Assembly: GCA_023053575.1 (NCBI GenBank)
Contig: JAKZAP010000018.1
Coordinates: forward strand, 3,224,001 to 3,288,000
From: Branchinecta lynchi
Lineage: Eukaryota > Arthropoda > Branchiopoda > Anostraca > Branchinectidae
DNA: 64,000 nucleotides
Direction of reading: 5' to 3'
The position numbers and the translations under genes were made by a program. This document shows, piece after piece, positions 10,767 to 22,074 of this stretch. A model generated the notes under the pieces. The model was not told the origin of the DNA, ran no database searches, and was given only the letters and a program-made list of their open reading frames with translations. Numbering within the stretch: the first letter of the stretch is position 1; every line of letters starts with the position of its first letter.

Positions 10767-13217
10767 CTAGAGCTACGAGCCTCATATGGCACGAGTAGTC
10801 GGCACAGGAAAGTAGATACGTAACAAAATACACAAACATGTGGTTCGGACCTAGAAATAGGGTATGTAGTTTCACTAAAGTCTGAGTAAGTCTGGCATCG
10901 CCTAGGACCGTTTGTAGCAAACGACTGTTCTAACTTCCAAATTTCAGCCCAATAACTCCACTCCCGTGATCCCTAGACGTGTCAGATGATTTCCGGTAGG
11001 CTACCTCCCTCCAAATCCCCTGCCGCGATCGAATCTGGTTCGGACTCGAGAATGGATCATCTAAAGCATCTTCTCTTAGCACCTGTCAAGTTTCGCTCGA
11101 GTCTGAGTATTTTCTGAAAAACTCCCCTCCACCGCTGTCGGGTCCGGTTTGGACCCTACAATATGTCATCTAGGACATATGCTCTCTTTACTTTCCAAGT
11201 CCCATGTAAATTGCTGCACTAATTTTTTGGCCCTTAGTGAGCCACAAAAGTCGCATCTCTGACATCTCCTTTTTTCCGTCCATCAAGTTTGAGTGGAATT
11301 AGAGCATAGCGTATCTGCAAATTTCCGGTTCTAGCCCTCACCCCTACCGTGGCCGGGTCTGGTCCGGACGCCAAATAAATAAGAGCTGAAAGCTGATATG
11401 GCACTTGCCGGAACAGTTAGTATGTTTGTCAGTTTGTCCCCCTCCAGCTCACGCCCCCCCCCTCCCCGGTGATCAGACACTCTCTGGACTTGAAACTGAA
11501 CTTTTAAGACACTCGCTGTTGACACAGGTCAAGTTTCATGCACGTCCGATTAACCGTTCCTAAGTTATGAATGTCACCTGAATTTGGGTTCCCAACCCTT
11601 CTACACCCCCCACGATGGTCGGATCAGGGAAGGGACTATTTTCAAGTCAATATGTTCGAGTCCCTAATAAGCCTGCCAAGTTTCATGGTTCTAGCACATC
11701 TGGAACCACCATAGGGCTAGATCGAGATCACCGGAATTCCGAGAAATCCCATCAAACTTCCCCCACCGTTACACGATCCGGGTCTGTTTTGTAAGGAATG
11801 TACCTAGGATTTACGCTTGCTCTTCCAACCAAATCCAAGTCCGATCCCTCGATTTGAAGCGATTCAGGATATTACCGATGCCCCCTCCTGCGCCCCCCCC
11901 CCAGTGATAAGGTACGGTCTAAACTTGAGACTGAACATCCAAGATACTTGTTCTTAATACTTACCAAGTTTCATTCCCTTCCCACCACCCGTTCAAAGTT
12001 GCGAATGTCACTAGATTCCGGATTCCGGACTCCTCTGCTCCTGCCCCACGATTATCGGATCGAGAAAGGGACTATTTTCAAGTCAATATGGAAGAATCCT
12101 AAAATTTTTGCCAAGGTTCATGGTCCTGGGGCCTGGCACATCTGGAAGTACCCTAACTAGAGATCACCGGAATTCCGGTAAACCCCCTCCAACTCCCCGC
12201 ACTGTGACACGATACAGTCCTCAGTAATGCATCTAGGATTTAAGCTTCTTCTTCTCACCAAGTTCCATCCCGATCTCTCGAATCTGAGCCTTTCAGAAGA
12301 TTTCCTGTGCCCCTCCAGCCCCGCCCCCCCCCCCCGGCCCGGATTTGGAAAGGAGCATCTGAGGCACTTGTTTTTTTACACTTGTCAAGTTTCATGCACG
12401 TCCAATTACACCTTCCAAAGTTATGCATGTTACACTTTTCGGATTCCCCACCCCTCCACTCCCTCGACGATGGTCGGATCGGAGAAACGACTACTCTTAA
12501 GGCAGTCTTTTAGGGTCCCTGATGCGCCTACCGAATGTCATCGTCCTAGTACTGAATTCGCGGGATCACCGAATGCCCCCCAACTCCCCCCACAGTGCCC
12601 GAGTCCGGTCCGGTTATGTCAACGATGTATCTAGGACCTGTGCTTGTTCTTCCCACCAAGTTTCGTCCCCCTCCACTCTAAGCGTTTCCCAAGATTTCCG
12701 ATCCCCCCCTCCAGCTCCCCCCAAAGTCACCGGATCCGGTCCGGATTTTAAGTGGGTCGTCTGAGGAACGAGATCTCTCCAAGTATCAAATTTCATTGCT
12801 ATCCGATCACCCGTTCAAAAGTAAAAAAAAACAACGTGTTTTCGAACTTGAGCGGTTTTGAGCCTGAAGAGGACCCTTGCAAAGAAGGGCCGAAATATAG
12901 CTCCAATAAAATTCAGCTGACGTATCTGTTTTGTACCATCAAATATGATTCGCAGCCAGCTTGGGCTGAAGGAATATTTAGTTATAAATACCTCAAAGAT
13001 TCCGGATTCCCCTCCCTCCACTCCCCCGAAGACGCTGTCATCGGGAAAACGACTATTTCTAACTTAATCATTTAGGGTCCCGGATATGCTTGCCAAGTTA
13101 CATCGTCCTAGCTTATGTGGAAGTGCCCGAACTAGCAAAACCCGGACCGACAGACCGAGGGACGGACAGAAATTCCGCTATATGCCGCACTTGGCCGAAG
13201 GGCACGTGCCATAAAAA
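10767..13217 (+). mobile_element. L element, about 2.45 kb, full-length
   Basis: It starts at AGAGCTACGAGCCTCATATGG (diverged start), passes through GTTCGGACCTAGAAATAGG and several AAGTTTCAT modules separated by C-rich blocks, and ends in GACGGACAGAAATT, then the hairpin CACTTGGCCGAAGGGCACGTG and AAAAA. Its modules are older and more diverged than those of the copy at 6900. It lies head-to-tail beside a second, truncated L copy. The hammerhead-like repeat at 12840-12975 is inserted in it. Confidence 0.7.
12840..12975 (+). repeat. Dispersed repeat with hammerhead-like core, copy 1
   Basis: CTGAAGA (12864-12870), a short stem CCCTT/AAGGG and CGAAA (12891-12895) are laid out as in hammerhead ribozyme cores. 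They are followed by AATAAAATTCAGCTGACGTA and a GCAGCCAGCTTGGGCTGAAG segment. The same order recurs at 22075-22195 and, on the minus strand, at 16050-16135. Penelope-like elements and some small retroelements carry such motifs, so this may be a fragment of one. The third helix and cleavage site are not clear by eye. Confidence 0.45.
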
Positions 13218-15362
13218 CCCAGGCCACTTAACCTCGGTACTGTCCAACTTGCACCCCGTTCAATCCATCCGTTTGGTTTGTGGGATCCCAGAACGTAAGT
13301 GGAGGGATACCTATGACATCGCAAAAGTTGTCGTCTGTCCGCACGACAACTCTCGAAGGGATTGATAGTATGATGAAACCTGGTGGGAGGATCCTTTGGG
13401 TCAAAGTACAGGTCAAGTTCGAAGATGGGCTATGTAGCCCTATATTTGAGGGTGGGGGAGGGTTTCAAAGTAAGAGGCAAGCAAAATATTTTTTAAAAGC
13501 TATTGAGATAGTTGAGATAGGGGTAGGGAGACATGCTGAATTCGAATAGGAAATTTATCTTCTCGCCCGACAAATAGTTCACTCGGAATCCGGCGAAACT
13601 CGGAAAATTTGTGAAAAATAAAAGTTTTATTAAATTTGATAAGATGTTGGTTTTACGGGTAAGAAGACACGCTCAATTCGCATAATTATGACAATGATTT
13701 TCTCACCGGATGTATAGATCGCTCGGGATCCTGCTAAAAACCGCAAAATTTGTTAAAAGTAAAAGTTTAACCTGAAGTTGATTAGAGGTTGGATGTAGGG
13801 GTAAGGAGACATGCTGAATGTTTGTCTGGAATCCGGTCGAAACTGGAAGTTGGGCGGAAGTAAGGAAGGAAGGAGATACGACGTAGGCTATAGGGTAAAC
13901 CATATGCTGAATCCATATTTTAATATTTGACAGCTCAAAACGGATATCTGGATATATCTGAACTCGTTGAAATTCAGTTTGCATCCGGTTTGCACTGTTG
14001 GTCTTCTCCTGTTACCATTGGCCTTAACCTGTTTATAAATGTTAAAAGTAAAAATGTTTACGGAGTCTGTTGAAGACCGAATATCTACAAGACAGAATTG
14101 TCGGGAGCAAATATTAAAAATTGTGGGATCCCATCGAAACCCTTGGTCTTGTTGTGAATTTCAATAGCTTCCGGACCCAACCGTGGTCGCATGTCGTTCG
14201 GGACGGATGTTTTGCATGTCTAGGGCATCTGTTCTTATTACCCATAAGGTTTCACCCGAATCGGACCACCGACTCCCAAATTACGTTAGTTAATTTCCCG
14301 ATCCCCCTCCCTCACTCCCCAAAAATAGTCGAATCTAGAAACGGAAGTTTTGCTAGGGCATTATGTCGGGTTCTCAAGTCAGCTAGGTCGGGTGACTAAT
14401 ATGCCTGCAAAGTATCATCGTCCTAGCACATTTGGAACTAATATAACTCGCGATCACCGGAATTCCGGTTAACCCCCTCCGACTCCCCCACAGAGCCCTG
14501 ATACGATCTGGCTCGGCCAGTTACGTATCTAAATGCTTGTTATCCCCACAGAGCTCTCCCAAATGGAAACCCCAAGCGTTTCCAAAGTTTTCCGGTGCCC
14601 CCTCCAGCCCCCTTCCCACAAGCATCGAATCCGATCCGGACTTGACGTGGAACTTCAGAGGAGATAGCTATTTCCACTCGCCAAGTTTTCAGTCAAATGC
14701 AATCAGCCGTTCAAAAATTGACCATGCCACTAGATTGCGGATTCCCCATCCCTCCACTCCCCCACGATGGTCGGGTCGAGTAAAGACTATTCTCAAGTCA
14801 GTCTGTTCGGGTCCCTGACTCGCGTACTAAGTGGCATTGTCCTAGCACATCAGGAAGTATCGAACTCGCGCGATCACTAGAACTGCGGACCACCCCCGGC
14901 CCCCCCCCCCCCCCAATGCCGGAACCCGGTCCGATTGTGTCAATGACGTATCTAGGACTTGCGCTTGTTCTTCCCATCAAGTTTCATCACGATCCCTCCA
15001 CTCTTAAGCATTTACAAGATTTACGGTTCCCTCTCCCCCTGTCCGCCCAATATCACCGGATCCGGTCTGGATTTAGAATGGGACGTTTGAGACACAAGGT
15101 CTTTCTAAATATCAAGATCCATTTAAATCTGATCACTGTTCAAAAGCTGTACATGCCGCTAGATTCCCGATTCCCATCCCTCCACTTCTCCCTCGATGGC
15201 TGGATTGGGGAAACGACCCTTCTCAAGTCAACCTGTTTGGGTCCCTGACACGCGTGCCAAGTTCCATTGTCCTAGCACATCAGGAAGTACCGAACTCGCA
15301 GGATCACTAGAAATCTGGACCCCCCCCCCACCACCAACTCACCCACAGTGCCCTGATCCATA
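13218..15362 (+). mobile_element. 5'-truncated L element carrying a G insertion
   Basis: The sequence resumes inside L at the block equivalent to CTCGGCACTGTCCAAC, is interrupted by a minus-strand G copy (13266-14154), then continues through AAGTTTCAT modules and poly-C blocks to about 15362. The hairpin end is missing. The right boundary falls within the last CACAGTGCCCTGATCC block. Confidence 0.65.
13266..14154 (-). mobile_element. G element nested in L
   Basis: Read on the minus strand it begins AACAAGACCAAGGGTTTCGA and ends with TCCACTTACGTTCTGGGATC near 13270. It contains several decayed 137-base modules with CATGTCT and TTCCGGTTT. It is shorter than the other G copies because fewer modules remain. 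The flanking L sequence matches the flanks of the G copy at 31975. Confidence 0.7.
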
Positions 15363-15429
15363 GATAACACAGCTCCTAGCCAAACTCCCTTATTCTTGTT
15401 TTGTCTTGTCTAACTGAAGGTATTTTTAG

Positions 15430-15812
15430 GGGGCGAGGTAACAAGCAACAAGAAAGGAGTCATTATGGACGAAAAAGGCCATCCTATGGAGCAGGATATC
15501 CAAGTCCGTCCCACCCCTGTCCCAGAAGGAAGGGCACAGGACCTGTCTTTCGCTCAGGTCACTGCAATCGAGCGTGATCAAGACATAGGATGGAATGAGA
15601 TACCAGAGGAAGCTCGCCGCCGACGCCAAGGGGGGCAGGACCAGCCAGGTGGTCCAGCGGCAGGAAATGAAAGCGGGCAGCAGAAACGGACGCATGGCGG
15701 CATGGCCACACACGAAGCGCGCAGCAGGGATGACATCAGTATCGCCGACATAGTCGGCCTACCGAGTACCAAGTTTCAGAAGGAAAGCCAAGGCCAGGGT
15801 CACGTTATGACA
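15430..15812 (+). CDS. Exon C of the unrecognised hydrophilic-protein gene
   Basis: The acceptor GAAGGTATTTTTAG precedes 15430. The exon enters in phase 1, as exon B requires, and stays open for 127 codons to a GTAAGT donor at 15813. If that donor is unused the frame stops at 15903-15905. The peptide is rich in Gln, Gly, Arg, Asp and Pro (EEARRRRQGGQDQPGGPAAG), with no Cys, and again looks disordered. MDEKGHPM echoes the MDMQAEKGHEM of exon B, hinting at internal repetition. The donor lacks the usual G at -1 (ACA|GTAAGT), so use as a terminal exon cannot be excluded. Confidence 0.5.
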
Positions 15813-16049
15813 GTAAGTGACATCAGGAATGTCGCAAGGAAGGACAACGAGATCGATACGAACATCAGTACGGTTTTGCCACCGAGGAACCGTATGACGG
15901 ATTAAAAGAGTGTTCGGGAGTTTTTACCTTTTATTGTGATATACCGCTTTTGTTCGTTTTTACGTAGTAAAATTCGGAAACGCTGTCTCTCGTTAGATTA
16001 TGAACAAAGTGGCAGCATCAGCGGAATTCTCGAAAACTAAATCTTGTTG

Positions 16050-16200
16050 CACTGCGCTTAAACTGACACGTCAGCTGAATTTGTTTGAGCAAGGTTTCGG
16101 CCCTTCTTGGCAAGGATCTCTTAAGCCTAAAAGCTAGAAAAGTAAGCTTGTGACGTATCACTCAAATAAATTCAGCTGACGTATCTGTTAAGTGCAGTCA
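16050..16200 (-). repeat. Dispersed repeat with hammerhead-like core, copy 2
   Basis: The minus strand reads CTTAAGA...CCTTGCCAAGAAGGGCCGAAA...AAATTCAGCTGACG, the same order as 12864 and 22097. One core base has changed (CTTAAGA for CTGAAGA). Beside it, on the plus strand, AATAAATTCAGCTGACGTAT (about 16165) repeats the downstream block, so two copies may abut here. Confidence 0.45.
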
Positions 16201-16390
16201 AGTTCGCAGTTGGTCTAGGTAGGCTGAAGTAGCATTTACTAAAGACTCGATTACCAAATGAAATTTCGGGAAGCAATGAACGACGCCAACATACCGAAAA
16301 TCCTTGCGGAAATTCGAGTTCACGACCATGCTCCCACCCTGAATGAAGGGGGGGGGGGGCAAAATCCGACCGGTAGCACCTGTTTTATTC

Positions 16391-16615
16391 ATGCACGGGC
16401 CCCACTACGGACACACCTTTCGTAATTTCGGTTTTTAGACGTTTTTAAGACCGGTTTTTAATACGTTTTAGGACGCTCCCTCTCATTGGCTGTTTATAAC
16501 AAATTAAAAATGGTGATGTATTTATCCGTTCCAGATTTTGTGAACGGGTTGAAGGAGGAACGTCTAAAAACCGCTGAAAACGGGTTAGAACGGATCTACG
16601 AACAGCTGTCTTAGA
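16391..16615. repeat. Remnant of MITE with GCCCGGGCC ends
   Basis: It begins GCACGGGCCCCACTACGGAC, close to the inverted ends of 24146-24478. Inside, GGTTTTTAGACG and its complement (CGTCTAAAAACC) form a loose inverted pair. The right end is not found. Confidence 0.4.
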
Positions 16616-16637
16616 CTGTGCTGCGACCGTAGGTTAC

Positions 16638-16816
16638 CAGAGCCGTCATTAGCGACAATGTTCGGGGGGGGGGGGGGAGTGCTAGGTATTTATCGACTGG
16701 GTGGTTATTTTCCTCGACTGTTTTTGCAGAAAAAATACTAAATCCAACTGTTTTCATGAAAAAAATAACCATTTTGGCGAAAAATCGTGACGCGTGGGGC
16801 ACACGTGACGCTCCTG
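16638..16816 (+). mobile_element. hAT-type MITE with CAGAGGCG-like ends, copy 1
   Basis: A 179-base element starts CAGAGCCGTCATTAGCGACA, with a G-run, and ends GTGACGCTCCTG. The flanks TAGGTTAC and AAGGTTAT agree at six of eight positions, as expected for an old 8-base target duplication. It is related to 57268-57544 and 44475-44899. It is non-coding, with repeated GACTGTTTT motifs. Confidence 0.65.
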
Positions 16817-17147
16817 AAGGTTATTAATGACCACCGGTCACACCAAATTTGACACTTTTGGTGCTTTTTGACACTTTTTCTCTGAAATTGCGTCTAGTGT
16901 TTTCTTATGTTTCTCTTTATTCTAGCTCTGCGTTTAAACCCTAGGGCAGTGCGTGATAAATTAACTCATTCATTTGGTGACACCTTGCTGAAAATGACAT
17001 GAATAAAATCCTGCTATAAAAGGAAACCCTCATATAAATGACACTTTTTAGGCCGGAGAAAGTATCTTTTCAATTACTTTACTGAAGTTACAGATTAAAG
17101 TTACGGCTTACCTCCCCAACATACATATACTGTACTTTGATTTAGTA

Positions 17148-18556
17148 CACAACAAGACCAAAGGTTCCGATGGGATCCCAAAAATTCAATATCTGATCCA
17201 GACAACAGGGTCTTGTCTTAGCCAGATCCAGTCTTTGCCAGACTCCTTGAACATATTTACAATTAAAATTCAGAAACAGATTAAGGCAAAATAGCTAATC
17301 ACCTGAGAAAACCAAGTTCAGATTTGGATTCAGCATGTGTGTTTACCCCTATCATATCTGTTTTGACGAAAACTTCCTCTGCTAATTTCCCGGTTCCGGC
17401 CGAACTCCAGAACTACTTGTCCGGCGAAAAAAGAAAGCTCAAACACGAAATCAGGGTATCTTCTTTCCCCAGTAATGAACATCTAATCAACTTCAAATAG
17501 AAATTTAGCTTATAACAAATTTTCCGATTCCAGCCGGATTCCGGTCGAACTATATGTCCGGGTAAAATATGATTGTCATACAGGGACTCAGCATCTCTTC
17601 TTACCCCTAAATCGCTTATCTAATCAACTAGAAATAAAACTTTGACTTCCAACAGTTTCCGGTTTTGGCCAGATTCCGGACGAACTATACATGTCCGGGT
17701 AGAAACTTGTTTTCACATAAGTGTTCAGCATGTCTTCTTGCCCTAAATCGAACATCTAATCAACTCCAAATAAAACGTTTAATTTTGACAAACTTTCCGG
17801 TTTGGGCAGGATTCCAGGCGAAATACTTGTCCGTCGAGAAAATAGCTTTCACCATCGTCTTCAGCATGTCTTCCTACCTCTAAATCGAACATCTAATCAA
17901 CTTCAAATAAAACTTTTACTTTCAACAAACTTTCCGGTTTGGGCCGGATTCCGGGCGAAATACTTGTCCGTCAAGAAAATAGTTTTCACCATCGTCTTCA
18001 GCATGTCTTCCTACCCCTAAATCGAACATCTAATCAATTTCAAATAAAACTTTTACTTTCAACAAACTTTCCGGTTTGAGCCGGATTCCGGGCGAAATAC
18101 TTGTCCGTCGAGAAAATAATTTTCACTATCGTCTTCAGCATGTCTTCCTACCCCTAAATCGAACATCTAATCAACTTCAAATAAAACTTTTACTTTCAAC
18201 AAACTTTCCGGTTTTGTCCGGATTCCGGGCGAACTACTTGTCCGATGACAAAATGGTTTTCACCATCGTGTTCAGCATGTCTTCTTACTTCATAATCGAC
18301 TATCACATTAGCTGTTTCAAAACATTTTGTTTGTCCCTTAATTTGAATCCCCTCCCCCACCCCTAAATGTAGAGCTACAAAGCCCATCTACGAACTTGAC
18401 TGGTCCGACGACTCAAAGAACCCTCACACCAAGTTTCATCAAAATATCTCATTCCCTTCGAGAGTTATCGTGCTTACAGACGGACGGACAGACGGACGGA
18501 CAACTTTTGCGATGTCATAGGTATCCCTCCACTTACGTTTTGGGATCCCAAAAACA
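17148..18556 (+). mobile_element. G element, full-length
   Basis: It starts AACAAGACCAAAGGTTCCGA followed by TGGGATCCCAAAAAT, continues through at least four 137-base modules (GCATGTCTTCC at 17864, 18001, 18138, 18275), then AAGTTTCATCAAAATATC, a GACGGACA tract and TTGCGATGTCATAGG, and ends TTTTGGGATCCCAAAAA. GGTCTTGT downstream of the start can pair with ACAAGACC. The period of 137 is not divisible by three, so open frames shift at each unit and are not genes. Confidence 0.8.
17820..18290 (+). repeat. 137-base tandem modules inside G
   Basis: GCATGTCTTCC recurs at exact 137-base steps. Each unit holds AACATCTAATCAACTTC, an ACTTTCCGG block and TTGTCCG. The same array in the opposite orientation is at about 32240-32960, and a short one at 61950-62400. 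Confidence 0.9.
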
Positions 18557-18568
18557 GTTTGAAGCCTT

Positions 18569-19568
18569 ATATAACAAGACCTAAGGTTCCGATGGGATCC
18601 CAAAAATCTAGTAATTGATCCAGACAACTGGGTCTTCGCCAGACCCATTATTTGCCAGGCTAATCATCTGAGAAAACCAAGTTCAGATATACCTCTATCA
18701 GCCATATCTATTTTGATGATACTGACCGAAACTTCCTGCTTTACTTTTGCCAAATTTCCGGTTTCGGCCGAATTCCGAGCGAACTACTTGTCAAGCAAAA
18801 AAAGAAAACTCAGAAATGAATTCAGCGTATCTCCTTATAAAGGACATCTTATCAACTTCAACTAAAAATTTAACTTACAAACAAATTTTTCAACCGGATT
18901 CCGGACGAATTATATGTCCCCGTGAAGAATGATTGTCATATACAGACTCAGCGTCTGATTAGCCCTAAATCTGTCCTCTAATCAACTTCAAACAGTTCCG
19001 GTTTTGGCCGGATTCCTGGCGAACTATTTGTCCGGGTAGAAAATGCTTTTCATATAAGTGTTCAGGATGCCTTCTTACTCCTAAGTATGTCCTCTAATTA
19101 ACTTCAGATAAAACTTTTAATTTTAACCAACTTTCCGGTTTTTGCCGGATTCCGGACGAACGACTTGTCCGGCGAGAAAATGGTTTTCACGTTCGTGGTC
19201 AGCACGTTTTCTTACCCCTAAATCGAACATTTAATCAATTTCAAATGAAATTTTTACTTTTAACCAACTTTCCGGTTTTTGCCGGATTCCGGGCGTACTA
19301 CTTGTCGGACGAGAAAACGTTTTTCACCATCGAGCTCAGCATGCCGTCTTATCCCATAATCAACTATCACATTAGCTGTTTAAATATTTTGTTGTCCCTT
19401 AATTTGAACCCCCTCCCCCACCCCTAAATGTAGGGCTACAGAGCCCATCTCCGAACTTGACCGTACACTTGACCAAGAGAATCTTCACACCAAGTTTCAT
19501 CAAAATTATCTCATTCCCTTCGAGAGTTATCGTGCTGACAGACGGACAACTTTTGCGATGTCATAATT
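18569..19568 (+). mobile_element. G element, 3'-truncated
   Basis: A second G copy starts only a dozen bases after the first (AACAAGACCTAAGGTTCCGA). Its modules are diverged, and it stops after GACAACTTTTGCGATGTCAT without the terminal GGGATCCC. Two adjacent copies in the same orientation suggest tandem insertion or duplication. Confidence 0.75.
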
Positions 19569-20030
19569 TCCGATTAAGTTTTAAAAATTAGGAAATGATA
19601 TGAAAAACGTTTTAGAGATTAACAGTTTGCGCATTGCGCAGTAGAATGCGCGAACGGATTTCGATGTGTCAAAAAGCAACTTTTTGTCAGCAATTTTGAC
19701 TCGTTTGTAAGTCGAGTTCTCGGCAACCCTGCTTGACACCAGCTGAAAACTGAACGGGGAACGGGTTCTACGCTAATGCCTTGAGCTGACGATTACAATT
19801 CGACAATTGTTTGTTCCCGGACTGGAATTCCTGCCCGAATTTTCGGCACCCTCATCAGCTCAACAGGAAAAAGTTTGGTAGGCGACCCTGGTGTTCTCGA
19901 ACGTAGGTCTAAGATGACACCTTCAGAGAAAGGCAGTATCTTGATGCCATACGTTCTTCACAGAATTCGATGACGAATTGCCGCCAGACGCGCTAGAGGA
20001 ACAATAACGATCACACGAGAGATCTGGGGA

Positions 20031-20213
20031 CAAGTTATCTGACGGGTGAAGAAGCGATTAGGCTTTCGCTTCATATCGAGTCGTGCATTAGCCCCGTAGA
20101 AAAGTCAGCCAGCACTGAAGTCGGAAGTCAGAAATGACAAACATGATGACGCTTGACTGAAGTTGGGTAAAGCAAAAAGAGGGGAAGAGGCATTTTAAAC
20201 AGTTTTAAACATG
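20031..20213 (+). repeat. Left member of a 185-base inverted pair
   Basis: The segment with GTTATCTGACGGGTGAAG, GCGATTAGGCTTTCGCTT and AGTCAGCCAGCACT matches the reverse complement of 26630-26826. No ends or tails were identified. Bases 19736-20030 show nothing recognisable. Confidence 0.7.
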
Positions 20214-20454
20214 GTTAGGCCTAAGAGGAATTAAGAATAGCAAAACAAACCTGGATAAACGTACCCCAAGTAGTAACTTGACATTGTTTTCTTTACGATA
20301 GCGCACTTAGTGGCCAAAAAGGAACTAATCTGAGAGGAGTTTATGAGGGGTGTGTTTACCGGTCTGGAAGGGCCTCCCGGAGGAGACATTCCCGATTCCG
20401 TGATTTCCAAGCCTCGTTTTCGTTGCACGCTGCACCTCCACCTCTCGGCCGCTT

Positions 20455-20548
20455 CCGAGGGGTTGCTCTCTCTCCGCCACCGGTGTACACCTCGGCGCGG
20501 CACGCACCACTTGGTGTACATCGTCTTTGGGAGTGAGCAACCCCTCGG
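20455..20548. mobile_element. Very short inverted-repeat element, copy 1 (94 bases)
   Basis: Ends CCGAGGGGTTGCTC and GAGCAACCCCTCGG are perfect complements. The interior has two GGTGTAC motifs, one preceded by CTT. The copy at 21391-21476 shares the ends and the GGTGTAC motifs in the same places. It is a foldback or micro-MITE. A target duplication is not evident. Confidence 0.65.
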
Positions 20549-20570
20549 CTGATTCACTCTACATTCATAT

Positions 20571-21043
20571 TTGCACTGCAGTGCTTCCGAAGAAGACGAC
20601 AGCGCTTCTCGAGAATCGCGGACTTGCTTACCTACCAAGTCCGTGCTTCCCTGCAAGGTGCTGCTACCGCAAGAAGAAATCCTTCAAGCAGTGTATCCAA
20701 AAACGCATCGTGTGCAGAAGAAAAGAAGTGCGGCAGCACTATTGCAACAACAACGAGTATCCGGTGTTTCCGCCGGTCCAGCCAACTTTCCCAGTTTTCG
20801 TGATAATGATGATTGCTAATTTCGACAAACTTCCTTATCTTTTTTCCTTTCCCTTCCATTTTACATCATCATCTCGTATCTTATGGCTTTAAGATAGATG
20901 GTACTAGTGGCGGCGAAGACGCTTGTGACCCCTCATTTCCTTTCGTACAATCTAGCCCCGGGAAAGACGGGAAACTTCGCCAAGAATGCTTCGAACAGCA
21001 AGAATAGCAAGATAGTAATCAACTCGTTGGCAGGAAAATTATC
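20571..21043 (+). other. Possible exon pair, unassigned
   Basis: A good acceptor (CATATTTGCACTGCAG) at 20570 opens a GC-richer block to about 20805 in which all three frames are free of stops. One frame has spaced cysteines (SPCFPARCCYRKKK). A second block, 20898-21042, follows AAGATAG and ends at a GTAAGC donor. The frame cannot be chosen, and no protein family is recognised. It could hold the exon missing between C (15430) and D (25273), but the phases cannot be verified by eye. Confidence 0.25.
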
Positions 21044-21390
21044 AGTAAGCAGCTGTGCGCCTGTGCAGCGAGGTGAAACGAAGCAAAGTTGACATTTTGT
21101 GACCAATATAATTACATATCCAGAGGTTAGTTATTTTGGATGTTTCAAGGGACAGAAATAAGTTTCCAAGGGATTTGCAGTGAAGTATTAATATACAAAA
21201 GCCTTTCAAACGAAGCGATCGTATTCCCCCTTTAGTAAATAATAATAATTATTTAAATAGTATTACAAATTTATTATTATTAAGACTGACTTTTGTCCAC
21301 TGACCGCCATAAGGCTTGTTTCAGGCCTTGGTTGAGACAGAATATTTTAAATTTTGTGTTCAATGAATCGTCAACTTTTTGCAACCCTAA

Positions 21391-21476
21391 CGAGGGGCTG
21401 CTAACTCGTGTCCCAAGGTGTACTGTGGTCACTGCCTCTTGGTGTACACCAACATTTTTAGTTATCAGCCCCTCGG
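21391..21476. mobile_element. Very short inverted-repeat element, copy 2 (86 bases)
   Basis: Ends CGAGGGGCTGCTAA and TTATCAGCCCCTCG are near-complements, with internal AAGGTGTAC and CTTGGTGTAC as in 20455-20548. It is non-coding. Bases 21044-21390 and 21477-22074 hold no gene or repeat that I can name, apart from pyrimidine-rich CAACTTT repeats at about 21940-22010. Confidence 0.65.
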
Positions 21477-22074
21477 AAGAGCATTGGTAAATACTTAAGA
21501 ATAAATAAACAGTATCAAAAGAAAAATAAAAGGTTAAGCTTTCTTCGAACTATATACGTCTCGTTTCGTGACAAGTCAAATTCATGAGAGGACTGAAAGG
21601 AGAAAAAGTTGGGTAAACACTGAAGAATAGATAAAGAATATCGAAAGAAAAGATTTCGTGGAAGGAGTGTAGGGAGACGAAGTTACTTCCAGAACAGGAG
21701 AATTTAAAGTGGCCCGTGAAACCTGCTGATTTCTATAGCATTTACTTATGATCTGTTGTCTAGATCATAACTATACTATTCTATTCGACGAATCAAGGTA
21801 CCATACGACAAGTCGGTTGGCTTGCTTCTCACCTACAACTGTATGACCCAAGTCCCAACCCAATATCGGAGTTGGCATTATACCACAGCTCAGCGCTCCA
21901 AGTGGATTTACCTCTGTTTTTGTCCGATTTCAACTCCATCCAACTTTAACTTTTTTCAACTTTCAACTTTTTTCAACTATCAACTTTTTTTTAACTCCAT
22001 CCAACTTTCAGAGAAGAAGCTCACAAAAGCAGATATTTAAGGAGAATCTTTGATTGTTTTTCCACAAGTTTATT

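Larger units (their letters stand above)
16845..19735. mobile_element. GTTGCCA-type element split by two G elements
   Basis: The outer parts (16845-17147 and 19569-19735) match the two halves of 3116-3522: TTTCTCTGAAA, AAATGACAC and CTTTGATTTAG on the left, then GCGCATTGCGCAG and TGTCAAAAA, ending GGCAACCCTG, on the right. Two G copies sit between them, so G inserted after this element. Confidence 0.6.

Noticed and set aside
12227..12764. Pro/Ser-rich open frames in L copies (also 34126-34914, 46110-46866)
   Set aside because: They follow the C-rich blocks of L modules, are not conserved between copies, and break at each poly-C run.
13960..14060. Possible further hammerhead-like copy
   Set aside because: Only the downstream AATTC-type block is present. 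CTGAAGA and GAAA are absent.
17665..18366. Chain of overlapping 60-96 codon frames with repeated RTSNQLQIKLLLSTNFPV
   Set aside because: They arise from the 137-base modules of G read in successive frames. The same peptides appear in the opposite orientation at 32177-32869.
18396..18584. Open frames with SFIKISHSLRELSCLQTDGQ-type peptides near the ends of G copies (18396, 31935, 62505)
   Set aside because: They translate the AAGTTTCAT box and the GACGGACA tract of G in several copies. Frame and length depend on the microsatellite, so they are not genes.
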